Positions 8,176 through 18,172 of a stretch of 64,000 nt of DNA are shown here, piece by piece (positions within the stretch are counted from its first letter, which is position 1; every line of letters starts with the position of its first letter). Origin of the DNA: Stenotrophomonas cyclobalanopsidis. Its GTDB lineage: Bacteria; Pseudomonadota; Gammaproteobacteria; Xanthomonadales; Xanthomonadaceae. A model generated the notes under the pieces. It was not told the DNA's origin. It made no database searches and worked only from the letters and a program-made list of their open reading frames with translations. The translations under genes and the position numbers were made by a program. The stretch is taken from positions 78,979-142,978 of the forward strand of contig NZ_VYKI01000010.1 in the NCBI RefSeq assembly GCF_008710035.1, read 5' to 3'.

Positions 8176-8786
8176 TTTTCGAAGCGCTTCATCGCCTCGC
8201 TGATCAGCGCACGGGCTTCGGCCGCATTGCCCCAGCCATTGAGCTGCACCGGATTACGGCCGGCCGGCAGGTCCTTGTAGACCCGGAAGAACGCCTCGAT
8301 GCGCTGCCGTTCGATCTCGGGCAGATCGGACAGGTCGCGGATGTTGGCGTAGGTCGGGTCGACCTTGTCGGTGGGCACGCCGATCACCTTCTCGTCGTGC
8401 TCGCCGCCATCGATCATCTTCAGGTAACCGATCGGGCGGAAGCGCACGATCACTCCCGGATGCAGCGGTTCGCGGGTCAGCACCAGCGCATCCAGCGGGT
8501 CGTTGTCACCGGCCAGCGTGCGCGGCATCGAGCCGTAGTTGGCTGGATAGGCCACCGGCATCGACTGGAAGCGGTCCACATGGACGAGACCATCTTCCTT
8601 GATCTCGTACTTGGTGAAGCTGCCGGCCGGGATCTCCACCGCCAGGTTCACTTCGGCCGGGGCCTGCTTCGGCTGCGCTGCCAGGAACGGATGCAGCACG
8701 CTGTCGGCGGCGGTCACGGCACCGGCCACCAGCAACAGGGCTGCGCCGAGGGCGGCCAGCGGGGCGATGCGTCGAGTTGTGTTCAT
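8172..8786 (-). CDS. ppa: Exported inorganic pyrophosphatase (family I)
   Basis: 204 residues from ATG 8786. Family I PPase motifs: FTKYEIKEDGLVHVDRF, the metal-binding signature GDNDPLDALVL, GYLKMIDGGEHDEKVIGV, and a later YKDLP. Cytosolic PPases lack a leader; this one begins with an n-region (MNTTRR) and a hydrophobic stretch ending AVTA, so it is probably periplasmic or secreted. It starts 11 bp after the purple acid phosphatase gene and closes an operon of TonB receptor, phytase-like and phosphatase genes. An extracytoplasmic role in hydrolysing pyrophosphate released from organic phosphates is inferred. Confidence 0.9.
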   Translation of the reverse strand: MNTTRRIAPLAALGAALLLVAGAVTAADSVLHPFLAAQPKQAPAEVNLAVEIPAGSFTKYEIKEDGLVHVDRFQSMPVAYPANYGSMPRTLAGDNDPLDALVLTREPLHPGVIVRFRPIGYLKMIDGGEHDEKVIGVPTDKVDPTYANIRDLSDLPEIERQRIEAFFRVYKDLPAGRNPVQLNGWGNAAEARALISEAMKRFEK

Positions 8787-8797
8787 GCGGTCACTCC

Positions 8798-10162
8798 TCA
8801 TTCCCAGCAACGGTCCGCCCGGCCCTTGGCGGTCTGCGCACGCGGGCAGTCGCGCGGGGCGATGCGGTTTTCGCGCAGTTCCACCCGCTGCTTGCCGCCG
8901 GCGGCATCGCGGCGCAGCTCGAAGGCATCGTACAACCGGCCGGTGACGGTGCGTGCTTCGTAGCGCAGGTGCTGCGGATCGATCTTCAGCACCTGGAACA
9001 GCTGGGTATCCTCGGCCACCGGATCCATGGTCCGGCGTGCCTCGCCGGACAGTCGGTACTGCTTCGGCCCGGCCACCGTCACCACGTACTGCGGGGTGGC
9101 GGCCTCGCCTTCGCCGCGGCGGCCGTAGGTGTGGTCGTGGCCCTGCAGCACCAGGTCGACATTGTGGCGGCGCACGACCGGCAGCAGCACGTCGCGCAGG
9201 GCGGCGTTCTCGCGTCCTTCGCGCGGCGAATAGAACGGCTGGTGCAGCAGCACGATGGTCCACGGGTGCGGGTTGTTGGCCAGCACCCTGTCCAGCCACT
9301 GCGCCTGCGCCTGGGCCGTACCCAGATCCAGCGCGGAGGTGCCATCGAGCACGGCCACGCGGACGTCCTGCACATCGAACCAGTAGGTGCTGCTGGCAGC
9401 CGCTGCAGCACCATTGCCCGGCAGCGCGAACGTCACCGGCCAGTGCTTGCCCAGCACGCGGCGTTCCTGCGGGGTGTCCTCGAACGCTTCGAAGTACTCG
9501 TGGTTGCCGATGGCCGGGGCCACCAGCGTTTCCTGCGCCAGCCAGCTGGTGGCGGCGAACCACTCGCCCCATTCGCTGTCATCGGCGCCGTCGCCGCCAC
9601 TGACCAGGTCACCGGCGAACAGGCTCATGCGCGCCTCCGGTGCGAACTTCTGCGCGGCACGCACCACGCGGCTGACATGGCTCAGGTTCTTGTTCTGGGT
9701 ATCGCCGAAGTACAGCAGGGTCAGTGGCTCGCCGGCCTTGCCCAGCGTACGCAGCTGGTTCCAGGCACTCCAGCTGCCATTGCCCTGCACGCGGTAAACG
9801 TACAGGGTGTGCGGCTTCAACCCATCAACCTCGGCGCGATGGTGGTGCGACACACCGTTCTCGGCCTGCAGCACCTGGGTCTTCGCGCGTACCTGGCGGA
9901 TGCCCTCGATGGCCGGCGAATCACCGGCCAGGGCGATTTCCAGCAGCGGCGCACGCACGCTGTCATCAGTACGCCAGGCCACGGCGAAGCCCTGGCTGGG
10001 ATCGACCGACGGCGAGGCGACGATGCGGTCCGGCACGGTGGTGGCCGCGTAGTGATGGCTGCCCACCGGCACCTGGGTGTTCGGTTCGGCGGCGGCGAAA
10101 CCCAGTGCGGGCATCGCCAGCAGCAGGCCCAGCGCAAGGGCGTTTATGCAACGACGGCTCAT
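8798..10162 (-). CDS. Purple acid phosphatase-like metallophosphoesterase, exported
   Basis: 454 residues from ATG 10162, which overlaps the upstream stop as ATGA. Signal peptide (about 1-24). The N-terminal fibronectin-like domain of purple acid phosphatases includes GLKPHTLYVYRVQG. The calcineurin-like domain has LLYFGDTQ, FAGDLVSGG, GNHEYFEA, VLLHQPFY and LQGHDHTYGR, giving the Asp/His/Asn metal ligands. Probably removes phosphate from phosphomonoesters in the periplasm or outside the cell. Translationally coupled to the phytase-like lipoprotein gene. Confidence 0.88.
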   Translation of the reverse strand: MSRRCINALALGLLLAMPALGFAAAEPNTQVPVGSHHYAATTVPDRIVASPSVDPSQGFAVAWRTDDSVRAPLLEIALAGDSPAIEGIRQVRAKTQVLQAENGVSHHHRAEVDGLKPHTLYVYRVQGNGSWSAWNQLRTLGKAGEPLTLLYFGDTQNKNLSHVSRVVRAAQKFAPEARMSLFAGDLVSGGDGADDSEWGEWFAATSWLAQETLVAPAIGNHEYFEAFEDTPQERRVLGKHWPVTFALPGNGAAAAASSTYWFDVQDVRVAVLDGTSALDLGTAQAQAQWLDRVLANNPHPWTIVLLHQPFYSPREGRENAALRDVLLPVVRRHNVDLVLQGHDHTYGRRGEGEAATPQYVVTVAGPKQYRLSGEARRTMDPVAEDTQLFQVLKIDPQHLRYEARTVTGRLYDAFELRRDAAGGKQRVELRENRIAPRDCPRAQTAKGRADRCWE

Positions 10163-11274
10163 GCGCCACACTCCAGCGGCAGCGACAGCTGCTTGGCGAT
10201 GGCTTCCCAGTCGAAGGCCACCACGCCCTGGTCATCATGCACGGCATACAGCGCGCCGTGCGGGAAGCGCGGGCTCGGCTGCTGCATCATCCAGATGCCA
10301 TCGGTGTTGGCGACCGTGTTGCCCTGGAAGGCACCGACCGGCTTCAGGGTATGGCGGTCGAACAGGTGGAACACGCTGCGCTGCTTGCCCTGCTCGGTGG
10401 TGATCCACCAGCCGTCTCTGCCGCAGGTCCGCAGCATCACGCCTTCGGCCTGCGCCTTGAACACATCGCGGCCGAACGTGGTGCCGGTGAAGCGGCCGGC
10501 CATCGTGTAGACCTTGAACTCGCTGGCGTAGGTTTCGTCTTCCTCGGCGATCAGCAGGCGGTCGTTGGCCGGGTCACCCCAGATCGACTCGACCACGCGC
10601 AGTGCGCCGGCTTCGCTGGTGTCACCGATGCTGGCGGCCAGGGTCGCTTCGACCTTGGCGCCATCGCGGGTGACGTGGTACTGGCGCACGCGCTTGTCCA
10701 GCTCGGCCAGCGGCGGCAGGATGTCCTTGCCCTGTGCATCCTCGCCGTTGTCCCACGAATCGGTGACGTACACGCTGTAGCCATCGGCGCGGCGGTCGAC
10801 CCACAGGCCATACGGCTTGCGCAGGTCGTCGGCACCGAACACCGCCAGCGGAGTGAAATCGGGCAGCGAGAACACCTGCACGCGGTGGTTGTCACGTTCG
10901 ACGATCCACAGCAGGTCGTCGGTGATCGAGATGCCGTTGGGGCGGTCGAACTGGCCCAGCGCGGTGCCGGCGGTGCCGATGTCGCGCAGGTGCTGGCCGG
11001 TGCTGCCGTCATACACCACCAGCTTGTCGGTGGCCTTGGCGGTGGCGATCAGCCAGGTCCTGCCGTCCGGTGCCTTCCAGGCCGCCGGCGAATCGATGTT
11101 GTCGTCCGGCGTCATCGGGCTGAGGAACGCCTCGGCGATGGTCGACACCGAGCGTGCGGTCCCGGCCGGGGCCTTCGCGGCGGCATCGGCGCCGGCCGGA
11201 GCGGCCGCCGGCGTACAGCCGGCGGCAAGGCAGGCGGCCATCGCGGCTGCCAGCAGGGTCATGCCACGCGCCAT
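10159..11274 (-). CDS. Beta-propeller phytase-like lipoprotein (3-phytase family)
   Basis: 371 residues from ATG 11274, which overlaps the receptor stop codon by one base (TGATG). Lipobox LAAGC at residues about 16-20. The remainder has the phytase beta-propeller pattern: DDNIDSPAAWK near the N-terminus, KATDKLVVYDGSTGQ, FDRPNGISI, DDLLWIVERDNHRVQVF, AEGVMLR and a C-terminal GALYAVHDDQGVVAFDW. Beta-propeller phytases are Ca-dependent enzymes that hydrolyse phytate stepwise. Placement after a TonB receptor and before two phosphatases supports phytate or organic-phosphate use. Family fairly sure, substrate inferred. Confidence 0.82.
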   Translation of the reverse strand: MARGMTLLAAAMAACLAAGCTPAAAPAGADAAAKAPAGTARSVSTIAEAFLSPMTPDDNIDSPAAWKAPDGRTWLIATAKATDKLVVYDGSTGQHLRDIGTAGTALGQFDRPNGISITDDLLWIVERDNHRVQVFSLPDFTPLAVFGADDLRKPYGLWVDRRADGYSVYVTDSWDNGEDAQGKDILPPLAELDKRVRQYHVTRDGAKVEATLAASIGDTSEAGALRVVESIWGDPANDRLLIAEEDETYASEFKVYTMAGRFTGTTFGRDVFKAQAEGVMLRTCGRDGWWITTEQGKQRSVFHLFDRHTLKPVGAFQGNTVANTDGIWMMQQPSPRFPHGALYAVHDDQGVVAFDWEAIAKQLSLPLECGA

Positions 11275-13832
11275 CACAGGGCCACCTTCAGGCCGATGGC
11301 GTAGGTCCGGCCGTACTCTTCCATCTGCAGGGTGCGCGAACGGGTGCCCTGGTACAGCTCCAGCGGCTTGTCGAGCAGGTTCTGCGCTTCGAAGTGCATG
11401 CTGATGCGCGGGGTGAACTTGTAATCCAGCGAGAAGTCGAGCTGGGTGTTGGGCGCGACGTAGATGTCGAACGCGCGGCCGGCACCGACGGTGTCCAGGT
11501 ACTCGCTGCGGTAGACCGCGGCCAGGCGCGTGCTCAGGCCGTACTTCTCGTAGCCGATGTGCGCGCTGTACACGTGCTTGGAAGCGCGCGGCAGCATGAA
11601 TTCTTCGCCCTCGCGGCCGTCGATGCCTGCATCGAACCTGGTGTCCAGCCAGGTGCCGCTGGCACCGACCAGCAGGCCGTCCAGCGCGCCGCGCAGGAAC
11701 GCCAGCTGCTGCTGCCAGTTGAACTCGGCACCGCGCACGGTGGCCTTGCGGCCGTTGATCGGGCGGGTCACGTCGAGGCCGTCGTAAGCCGGATCGTTCT
11801 GGCTGACGGTTTCCACGATGTAGCCGTCGATGGACTTGTGGAACAGGCCCAGCGAGACGATGCCGGTGCTGCCGATGTACTTCTCGACCGACAGGTCGAT
11901 GTTCTTCGATTCGTAGGGATCCAGCTGCGGGTTGCCCAGGCGCAGCGCTTCGTCACCGGCGTTCAGGGCGCGGCGCGGCGAAATGTCACCGAAGGACGGA
12001 CGCGAGACCGTCTTGTTGGCCGAGGCGCGCAGCACCCAGTCGTCGGCCGCGTCGTAGCGCAGGTGCAGGCCCGGCAGCACGTTGGTGTAGCTGCGGTTGG
12101 CCTGCACCGGGTTGACGGTGTAGCCGTCATCGTCGTCCAGCTCGACACTGTTGCCCGTGGCCTTGAAGCGGGTGTTTTCCACGCGCACGCCACCGATGAT
12201 GCGCAGCGCACCGATGTCCCAAGTACCCATCGCGTAGCTGGCGAAGATGTCTTCGCTGGCGGTGTAGTCCTCTTCCAGCGAGGTGGCGGCGTTGCCGGCA
12301 ACGTCCTGCGGGCGCGCGGTGTAGCGGCTGCCATTCTGCGCCCAGTAGCGGCGCATGGCCGCCGAGCTCATGCCCTGCCCCATCACGCCGTGGCGGTGTT
12401 CCGGGTCGGCGGCCGTCCAGGTGGTCAGGTCGATGTCCGGGCCGCGGCGCAGCTCGCTTTCGTCCACGTTGACATCACGGTCGCGCCAGCGGCCCAGCAG
12501 GCCGAACTTGATGCTGCTGCTTTCGCCGTCGAAGCGCACGTTGACCTGCGCGCTGCGCTCTTCGTCGTTGACCTGCTTGGGCGAGATCACGAAGCGGTCG
12601 AACGCGTAGTTCGCGTTGTCCATCCAGTCGCTGCTGCTGAGCGTGTAGGTCGGCAGGCGGCTGCGCTGGTCCAGGGTGCCGGACAGGTCGTCGGCATCCA
12701 GTTCGAAGCGCGCTTCCATCTCGTCGTTGACGCGCTCTTCGGTACGGGTGTAACCGATCCTGTAATCGACCACCGCGTTGGTCAGCTTGTTCTCGCCACC
12801 CAGGCTGGCAGCAAAGGTGTTTTCCTTCTTGGTGCGGTAGCGCATGCGCTTCTGGATCGCATCCGACGGCAGGTCGTCCAGGCGGAACTGGTCGGTGCCG
12901 GTGGCGACCATGTCGGCGTCGTCGAAGTTGTAGATCACGCGCTGGCGCGTTTCGGCATCGTCGAACTGGCTGTACAGCGTGCGCAGGTAGTACGTGCTGT
13001 CCTCGTCCGGGCGCCAGTCCATGTTGAGGTTGGCACCGATGCGCTTGCGCTCGATCTCGTACTTGCGGTTCTGCAGGTTGATCGCAGTGACATCGCCCGG
13101 AGCGGCATCCTTCTCACCGTCGTACTCGACTTCGGTGTTGTCCGACTCGAACGTGCGGTTCTGGTAGTTCACGCCCAGCGCGATGCCGAAGGTGTCGGCG
13201 AACACTTCGCTGTAGTTGAACGAGGCTTTGGGGCTGGTCTCGCCGGACAGCTGCTGGTGGCTGGCTTCGATCTTGCCGCGCAGGCTGCGGCCGTCGCGGT
13301 CGAAGCCCGATGCCGATTCGACCAGGACCGCGCCACCGATGGCGTCACCCGGCATGTCCGGGGTCGGCGACTTGACCACGCGCAGGCGCTCGGTCGAATC
13401 GGAGGGAATGACGTCCAGCGGCGCGGCGCGGCTGGAATCTTCCGGGGTACCCACGGCGATGCCATCGATGCTGACGCTGTTGAGGTTGGCATCCAGGCCA
13501 CGGATGACCACGAAGCGGCCTTCGCCCTGGTCGCGGGTCACGCTGATGCCCGGCAGGCGCTGCAGCGACTCGGCCACGTTCTTGTCCGGGTACTGGCCCA
13601 GGGCATCGGAGGACACTGCATCTTCGATGGCGTCGCTGCTGCGCTTCAGATCAACCGCGCGGACCTGCGATTCGAGCTGCGCGCGCACTTCGATGCGGTC
13701 CAGATCGACCGCATCGGCGGCAACCGCGCCGGTGGCGGCCAAGGCCTGCTGCCCGGCGGCCTGCAGCGGTGCCGCGGCCCCCAGCGCCAGGGTCACGGTG
13801 ATGGCCATGGCCAGCGGAGTCTTGATGTGCAC
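11274..13832 (-). CDS. TonB-dependent outer-membrane receptor (phosphate-scavenging operon)
   Basis: About 852 residues from GTG 13832, chosen because it starts directly before a signal peptide (VHIKTPLAMAITVTLALG...QAAG). The plug domain shows YPDKNVAESLQRLPGISV, GRFVVIRGLDANLNSVSIDG and VVKSPTPDMPGDAIGGAV. A 22-strand barrel follows and ends in YAIGLKVAL. No separate TonB box is clear. This is the IroN/CirA-like TonB receptor class common in xanthomonads and Caulobacter. It is the first gene of the operon whose other products are phytase-, acid phosphatase- and pyrophosphatase-like. The ligand may be phytate or another organic phosphate (inference). Confidence 0.88.
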   Translation of the reverse strand: MHIKTPLAMAITVTLALGAAAPLQAAGQQALAATGAVAADAVDLDRIEVRAQLESQVRAVDLKRSSDAIEDAVSSDALGQYPDKNVAESLQRLPGISVTRDQGEGRFVVIRGLDANLNSVSIDGIAVGTPEDSSRAAPLDVIPSDSTERLRVVKSPTPDMPGDAIGGAVLVESASGFDRDGRSLRGKIEASHQQLSGETSPKASFNYSEVFADTFGIALGVNYQNRTFESDNTEVEYDGEKDAAPGDVTAINLQNRKYEIERKRIGANLNMDWRPDEDSTYYLRTLYSQFDDAETRQRVIYNFDDADMVATGTDQFRLDDLPSDAIQKRMRYRTKKENTFAASLGGENKLTNAVVDYRIGYTRTEERVNDEMEARFELDADDLSGTLDQRSRLPTYTLSSSDWMDNANYAFDRFVISPKQVNDEERSAQVNVRFDGESSSIKFGLLGRWRDRDVNVDESELRRGPDIDLTTWTAADPEHRHGVMGQGMSSAAMRRYWAQNGSRYTARPQDVAGNAATSLEEDYTASEDIFASYAMGTWDIGALRIIGGVRVENTRFKATGNSVELDDDDGYTVNPVQANRSYTNVLPGLHLRYDAADDWVLRASANKTVSRPSFGDISPRRALNAGDEALRLGNPQLDPYESKNIDLSVEKYIGSTGIVSLGLFHKSIDGYIVETVSQNDPAYDGLDVTRPINGRKATVRGAEFNWQQQLAFLRGALDGLLVGASGTWLDTRFDAGIDGREGEEFMLPRASKHVYSAHIGYEKYGLSTRLAAVYRSEYLDTVGAGRAFDIYVAPNTQLDFSLDYKFTPRISMHFEAQNLLDKPLELYQGTRSRTLQMEEYGRTYAIGLKVAL

Positions 13833-13987
13833 GGTGGAGCCCCATACCTGTGAAGAATGGGTCTGCAAGGTATGTCCGCAACGTTGCACGGCGGTGACAC
13901 CGTTCAGCACATTCATTGCATCCGGCGTGGGCTTCGCAGCGCCGATCCGGCAAAATGGAGGCCTCTCTACAGCCCCCATTCCCGACC

Positions 13988-14620
13988 ATGAAGATCGTCG
14001 AAGTGCGCCACCCGCTGGTGCAGCACAAGATCGGCCTGATGCGCAACGCCGCGCTCAGCACCAAGGATTTCCGCGAGCTGGCCAACGAACTGGGCACGCT
14101 GCTGGCCTACGAGGCCACTGCCGACCTGGAGACCGAACCGCACACCCTCCCCGGCTGGGCCGGCCCGGTGACCGTGCAGCGCATCGCTGGCGCCAAGATC
14201 ACCGTGGTGCCGATCCTGCGTGCCGGCCTGGGCATGCTCAGCGGCGTGCTGTCGCTGATCCCGGCCGCGCGCGTGAGCGTGGTCGGCCTGCAGCGCGATG
14301 AGGAAACCCTGCAGCCGGTGCCTTATTTCGAGCGCTTGACCGGCCGCCTAGAAGAGCGCGATGCGCTGATCCTGGACCCGATGCTGGCCACCGGCGGCAC
14401 GCTGATCGCCACCATCGACATGCTCAAGCGCGCGGGCGCGCGCCGCATCAAGGGCATCTTCCTGGTCGCCGCACCGGAAGGCATTGAGGCGGTCAAGGCC
14501 GCGCACCCGGACGTGGAGATCTACACCGCGGCCATCGATGCCCAGCTCAACGACAAGGGCTACATCCTGCCGGGCCTGGGCGATGCGGGCGACCGTATCT
14601 TCGGTACCCGCGTGGTGTGA
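13988..14620 (+). CDS. upp: Uracil phosphoribosyltransferase
   Basis: 210 residues, normal length. Salvages uracil plus PRPP to UMP. The start ATG 13988 gives [19 protein letters not shown], typical of Upp. The PRPP-binding loop DPMLATGGT lies at about residues 130-138 and is followed by [15 protein letters not shown] and the uracil-binding C-terminal [17 protein letters not shown]. Divergent from the TonB receptor gene; probably transcribed alone. Confidence 0.97.
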   Translation: MKIVEVRHPLVQHKIGLMRNAALSTKDFRELANELGTLLAYEATADLETEPHTLPGWAGPVTVQRIAGAKITVVPILRAGLGMLSGVLSLIPAARVSVVGLQRDEETLQPVPYFERLTGRLEERDALILDPMLATGGTLIATIDMLKRAGARRIKGIFLVAAPEGIEAVKAAHPDVEIYTAAIDAQLNDKGYILPGLGDAGDRIFGTRVV

Positions 14621-14630
14621 TCCTGCGGCT

Positions 14631-14707
14631 GGGGTCAGAGCCCATTGCCATCGCAATGGAATCTGACCCCGGGGTCGGATCCCTTCCGCAGGAAGGGCTC
14701 TGCCCCC
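14631..14707. repeat. Pair of inverted repeats of a non-SMAG type
   Basis: GGGGTCAGAG...TCTGACCCC (14631-14670) encloses an inner ATTGCCATCGCAAT palindrome. It is followed directly by GGGGTCGGATCCC...CTGCCCCC (14671-14707). Both lie just after upp and could act as a 3' structure. They lack the GTAG head of the SMAG elements. Confidence 0.65.
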
Positions 14708-14783
14708 AGATCCATCTTCACGTCGTCTTCCGGCCAGCAGGCGAATGCTCCGCGCACCCCGCACCGCTCGCCCTGGAGATGCC

Positions 14784-15074
14784 ATGAAAGCCTCGTTCCT
14801 GCTGGCCGCTGCCCTGCTCATCGGCCTGCCCTTGGCCGCCACCGCCGCCACCCCGCAACAGCAGCGCATGGCCGATTGCTCGGCCAAGAACAAAGGGCTG
14901 AAGGGCGACGCCTACAAGACCGCGCAGAGCGCGTGCCTCAGCGGCCACGCTACTGAAACCAAGGCGACCACCCCGCAGGAGCGGATGAAACAGTGCAATG
15001 CGGATGCCGCGACGAAGAAGCTCGCCGGTGACGCCCGCAAGACCTTCATGAGCAGCTGCCTGAAAGCCTCGTAG
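14784..15074 (+). CDS. PsiF-repeat family periplasmic protein
   Basis: 96 residues from ATG 14784. Signal peptide (about 1-21, ending ATA). Two PsiF repeats follow: QQQRMADCSAKNKGLKGDAY and ERMKQCNADAATKKLAGDA, each ending in a second Cys-containing segment (SACLSG, SSCLKAS), so two Cys pairs. The E. coli homologue psiF is phosphate-starvation inducible; its molecular role is unknown. It is near, but not in, the phosphate-scavenging operon. Confidence 0.85.
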   Translation: MKASFLLAAALLIGLPLAATAATPQQQRMADCSAKNKGLKGDAYKTAQSACLSGHATETKATTPQERMKQCNADAATKKLAGDARKTFMSSCLKAS

Positions 15075-15088
15075 TGCAGACAGGCGAT

Positions 15089-15153
15089 GTAGAGCCGAGC
15101 CCACGCTCGGCTCAGCCGATCAAGCCCAAAGCAAGCCGAGCATCGGCTCGGCT

Positions 15154-15157
<4 letters not shown>
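15089..15157. repeat. Facing pair of SMAG palindromes (GAGCCGAG stem)
   Basis: GTAGAGCCGAGC...GCTCGGCTC at 15089-15113 and the mirror-oriented copy ending in CTAC at 15134-15157. The second overlaps the TAG stop of the MBL hydrolase gene. They sit between convergent genes. Confidence 0.8.
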
Positions 15158-16044
<887 letters not shown>

Positions 16045-16097
16045 GCGGCAATTATCGAGGGCACCCCGTTAAATAATCGCTAGCCGCAAAATGCAGA

Positions 16098-16117
16098 ACC
16101 CCGCCGGGTGGCGGGGT
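16098..16117. terminator. GC-rich hairpin, possible terminator
   Basis: ACCCCGCC (16098-16105) pairs with GGCGGGGT (16110-16117) across a GGGT loop. It lies between ggt's 3' end (minus) and the divergent end of the MBL gene. There is no long T tract, so it is a weak terminator call. Confidence 0.4.
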
Positions 16118-16133
16118 CTGGTGATTCCTGCTT

Positions 16134-16156
16134 CGCCGGGCATGGCCCGGCGCTAC
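16134..16156. repeat. SMAG palindrome (CGCCGGGC stem)
   Basis: CGCCGGGCATGGCCCGGCG followed by CTAC, just after the ggt stop codon. This stem type is the most frequent in the window. Confidence 0.85.
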
Positions 16157-16163
16157 CGCCGCC

Positions 16164-17894
16164 TCAGTGCGCCGGTACGACCTGGGCGCCGCCCACCGGG
16201 TTGCGGGGATCGCTGCCGCCGTAGAGCTTGTTGGCCTTGCGGTCCCACTCCACCGTCTGCAGGTTGCCCCACACGTGGCTGGAGCCGCGGCCGCCGGCGG
16301 CGACGTCGCCCGGCAGATCGATCCTGTGGCCCATCGCCTGCAGCTGCTTCACGGTATCGGCGTCGAAGGCATCGCTCTCGGCCTCGATCAGGTCCGGCAA
16401 CCACTGGTGGTGGTAGCGCGGCAACGCGGCCACCTGCTGCGCGTCCAGGCCGGCGTCATAGCCGAGGATGCCCAGCAGCACCATGGTGATGATGCGGCTG
16501 CCGCCCGGGGTGCCAAGCACCACCACCTTGTCGGCGTTCTCCATGAAGGTGGGCGTCATCGAGCTGAGCATGCGCTTGCCCGGCTTCGGTGCATTGGCCG
16601 CATAACCCATCACACCGAAGGCATTGGGGGTACCCGGCTTCAGCGCGAAGTCGTCCATCTCGTTGTTCAGCAGCACGCCGGTGCCCTTGGGAATCAGCCC
16701 CGAGCCGTACAGCAGGTTGACGGTCTGGGTGGCGCCGACGCGGTTGCCATCGCGGTCGATGATCGAGAAGTGCGTGGTCTCGTCATCTTCCAGCGGGGTC
16801 GGGTTGCCCGAGAGCAGGTCGCTGGGGGTGGCCTTGTCCGGGTGGATCGTGGCCCGCAGGCCCTGCGCGTAATCCTTGCTGGTCAGCACCTTCTGCGGGA
16901 TCTGCACGAAATCCGGATCGCCGAGGAAGAAGGTGCGGTCGCGGTAGGCGCGGCGCATCGCTTCCACCACCAGGTGGGTGCGATGGGCCGCATCCATCTG
17001 CTTGATGTCCCAGCCTTCCAGGATCTGCAGCATGCTGGCCAGAGCGATGCCACCGGACGACGGCGGCGGCGCGGTGGTGATCTTCCAGCCGTTGTAGTCG
17101 AACACGATCGGCTCGCGCAGCTTGACCTGGTAGCCGGCCAGCTCGTCGGCCGTCCACTTGCCACCGGCCTGCTTCACGCCTTCCAGCAGAAGCTTGCCGG
17201 TCTGGCCCCTGTAGAAGCCATCGCGACCGCCGGCCGCCAGGCGCTCCAGGGTCTGTGCCAGCTCAGGCTGCTTGAACAGATCGCCGGTAGCGATCGGCTT
17301 GCCGTTGCGCAGGTAGACCTCGCGCGTGCCGGGGAAGCGTTCCATCACCTCGCGGCGCGAGGCATAGCCCTTGGCCATGCGGTCATAGACCGGGAAGCCT
17401 TCGCGGGCGATGCGGATGGCCGGCTGCAGCGAGGCCGACAGCGGCAGCTTGCCGTGCTTGGCCGACAGTTCCACCAGCGCGGCGGGCAGGCCCGGGATGC
17501 CGGCCGACCACGGGCCGTTGACCGAGCGGTCGCGGTCCAGGTTGCCCTGCTTGTCCAGGAACGCCTGCGGGGTCGCAGCCGCCGGGGCGGTCTCGCGCGC
17601 ATCCAGCATGATGTCCTTGCCGGTGGCCGCATCGTGCAGCAGGAAGAAGCCGCCGCCGCCCAGGCCCGAGCTGATCGGCTCGACCACGGCCAGGGTGGAG
17701 GACACCGCCACCGCGGCGTCGAAGGCGTTGCCGCCCTGCGCCAGGATGTCGATGCCGGCCTGGGTGGCCAGCGCATGGCCACTGGCGATGGCCGCGCCAT
17801 CAGGGCGTTCGGCACGGGCGGTGGTTTCGGCCCAGGCCAGCGGGCTCAGCACCAGGCCGAGCAGCAGCAGGGGGCGGACGATCAGCGTCTTCAT
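16164..17894 (-). CDS. ggt: Gamma-glutamyltranspeptidase
   Basis: 576 residues from ATG 17894, which overlaps the ferredoxin stop (ATGA). Signal peptide (about 1-23, ending AWA), so periplasmic. The N-terminal large subunit has the usual GHALATQAGIDILAQGGNAF and GLGGGGFFLL. Autocleavage is expected before Thr373 in DDETTHFSII, which becomes the catalytic nucleophile of the small subunit. TVNLLYGSG, LLNNEMDDF and GGSRII complete the active site. Cleaves glutathione and other gamma-glutamyl compounds. Coupled to the upstream ferredoxin gene for no obvious functional reason. Confidence 0.95.
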   Translation of the reverse strand: MKTLIVRPLLLLGLVLSPLAWAETTARAERPDGAAIASGHALATQAGIDILAQGGNAFDAAVAVSSTLAVVEPISSGLGGGGFFLLHDAATGKDIMLDARETAPAAATPQAFLDKQGNLDRDRSVNGPWSAGIPGLPAALVELSAKHGKLPLSASLQPAIRIAREGFPVYDRMAKGYASRREVMERFPGTREVYLRNGKPIATGDLFKQPELAQTLERLAAGGRDGFYRGQTGKLLLEGVKQAGGKWTADELAGYQVKLREPIVFDYNGWKITTAPPPSSGGIALASMLQILEGWDIKQMDAAHRTHLVVEAMRRAYRDRTFFLGDPDFVQIPQKVLTSKDYAQGLRATIHPDKATPSDLLSGNPTPLEDDETTHFSIIDRDGNRVGATQTVNLLYGSGLIPKGTGVLLNNEMDDFALKPGTPNAFGVMGYAANAPKPGKRMLSSMTPTFMENADKVVVLGTPGGSRIITMVLLGILGYDAGLDAQQVAALPRYHHQWLPDLIEAESDAFDADTVKQLQAMGHRIDLPGDVAAGGRGSSHVWGNLQTVEWDRKANKLYGGSDPRNPVGGAQVVPAH

Positions 17895-18172
17895 TCGGAT
17901 GGGGGCTCCGCGTAGAGTTCGGGGTGATCGTGCTGCAGTCGGCGCAACTTGGCCAGCAGCTGGACTTCCGTTTCCACGATCTCCGGGTCCGGATCGATGC
18001 ATTCGACCGGGCAGACGACCACGCACTGTGGCTCGTCGAAGTGACCCACGCATTCGGTGCAGCGCGCAGGGTCGATCAGGTAGATGGTTTCACCCATCGA
18101 AATGGCCTGGTTCGGGCAGGCCGGCTCGCAGACGTCACAGTTGACGCAGAGCTCGTTGATTTTCAGCGACAT
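17891..18172 (-). CDS. YfhL-family 2[4Fe-4S] ferredoxin
   Basis: 93 residues. Cluster motif 1 is CVNCDVCEPACPNQAI. The second is the expanded form CTECVGHFDEPQCVVVCPVECI, with an insertion between the second and third Cys and a C-terminal helix, as in YfhL and Allochromatium ferredoxins. Small cytosolic electron carrier; partner unknown. It lies between the coaD/lipoprotein genes and ggt, a linkage (rsmD-coaD-fdx) that recurs in gamma-proteobacteria. Confidence 0.93.
   Translation of the reverse strand: MSLKINELCVNCDVCEPACPNQAISMGETIYLIDPARCTECVGHFDEPQCVVVCPVECIDPDPEIVETEVQLLAKLRRLQHDHPELYAEPPSE

Noticed and set aside
8787..9572. N-terminal extension of the pyrophosphatase frame
   Set aside because: The added 260 or so residues are Arg/Ala/Gly-rich shadow sequence of the purple acid phosphatase gene; the signal peptide at 8786 marks the real start.
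11154..13853. 899-codon plus-strand frame opposite the TonB receptor
   Set aside because: Exact antisense of a clear receptor gene; His/Val/Gly-rich shadow composition.
13833..13987. Pho box upstream of the phosphate-scavenging operon
   Set aside because: Only a single GTGTCAC-like half site was seen (in GGTGTCACC); no second repeat at 11-bp spacing, so not listed as a feature.
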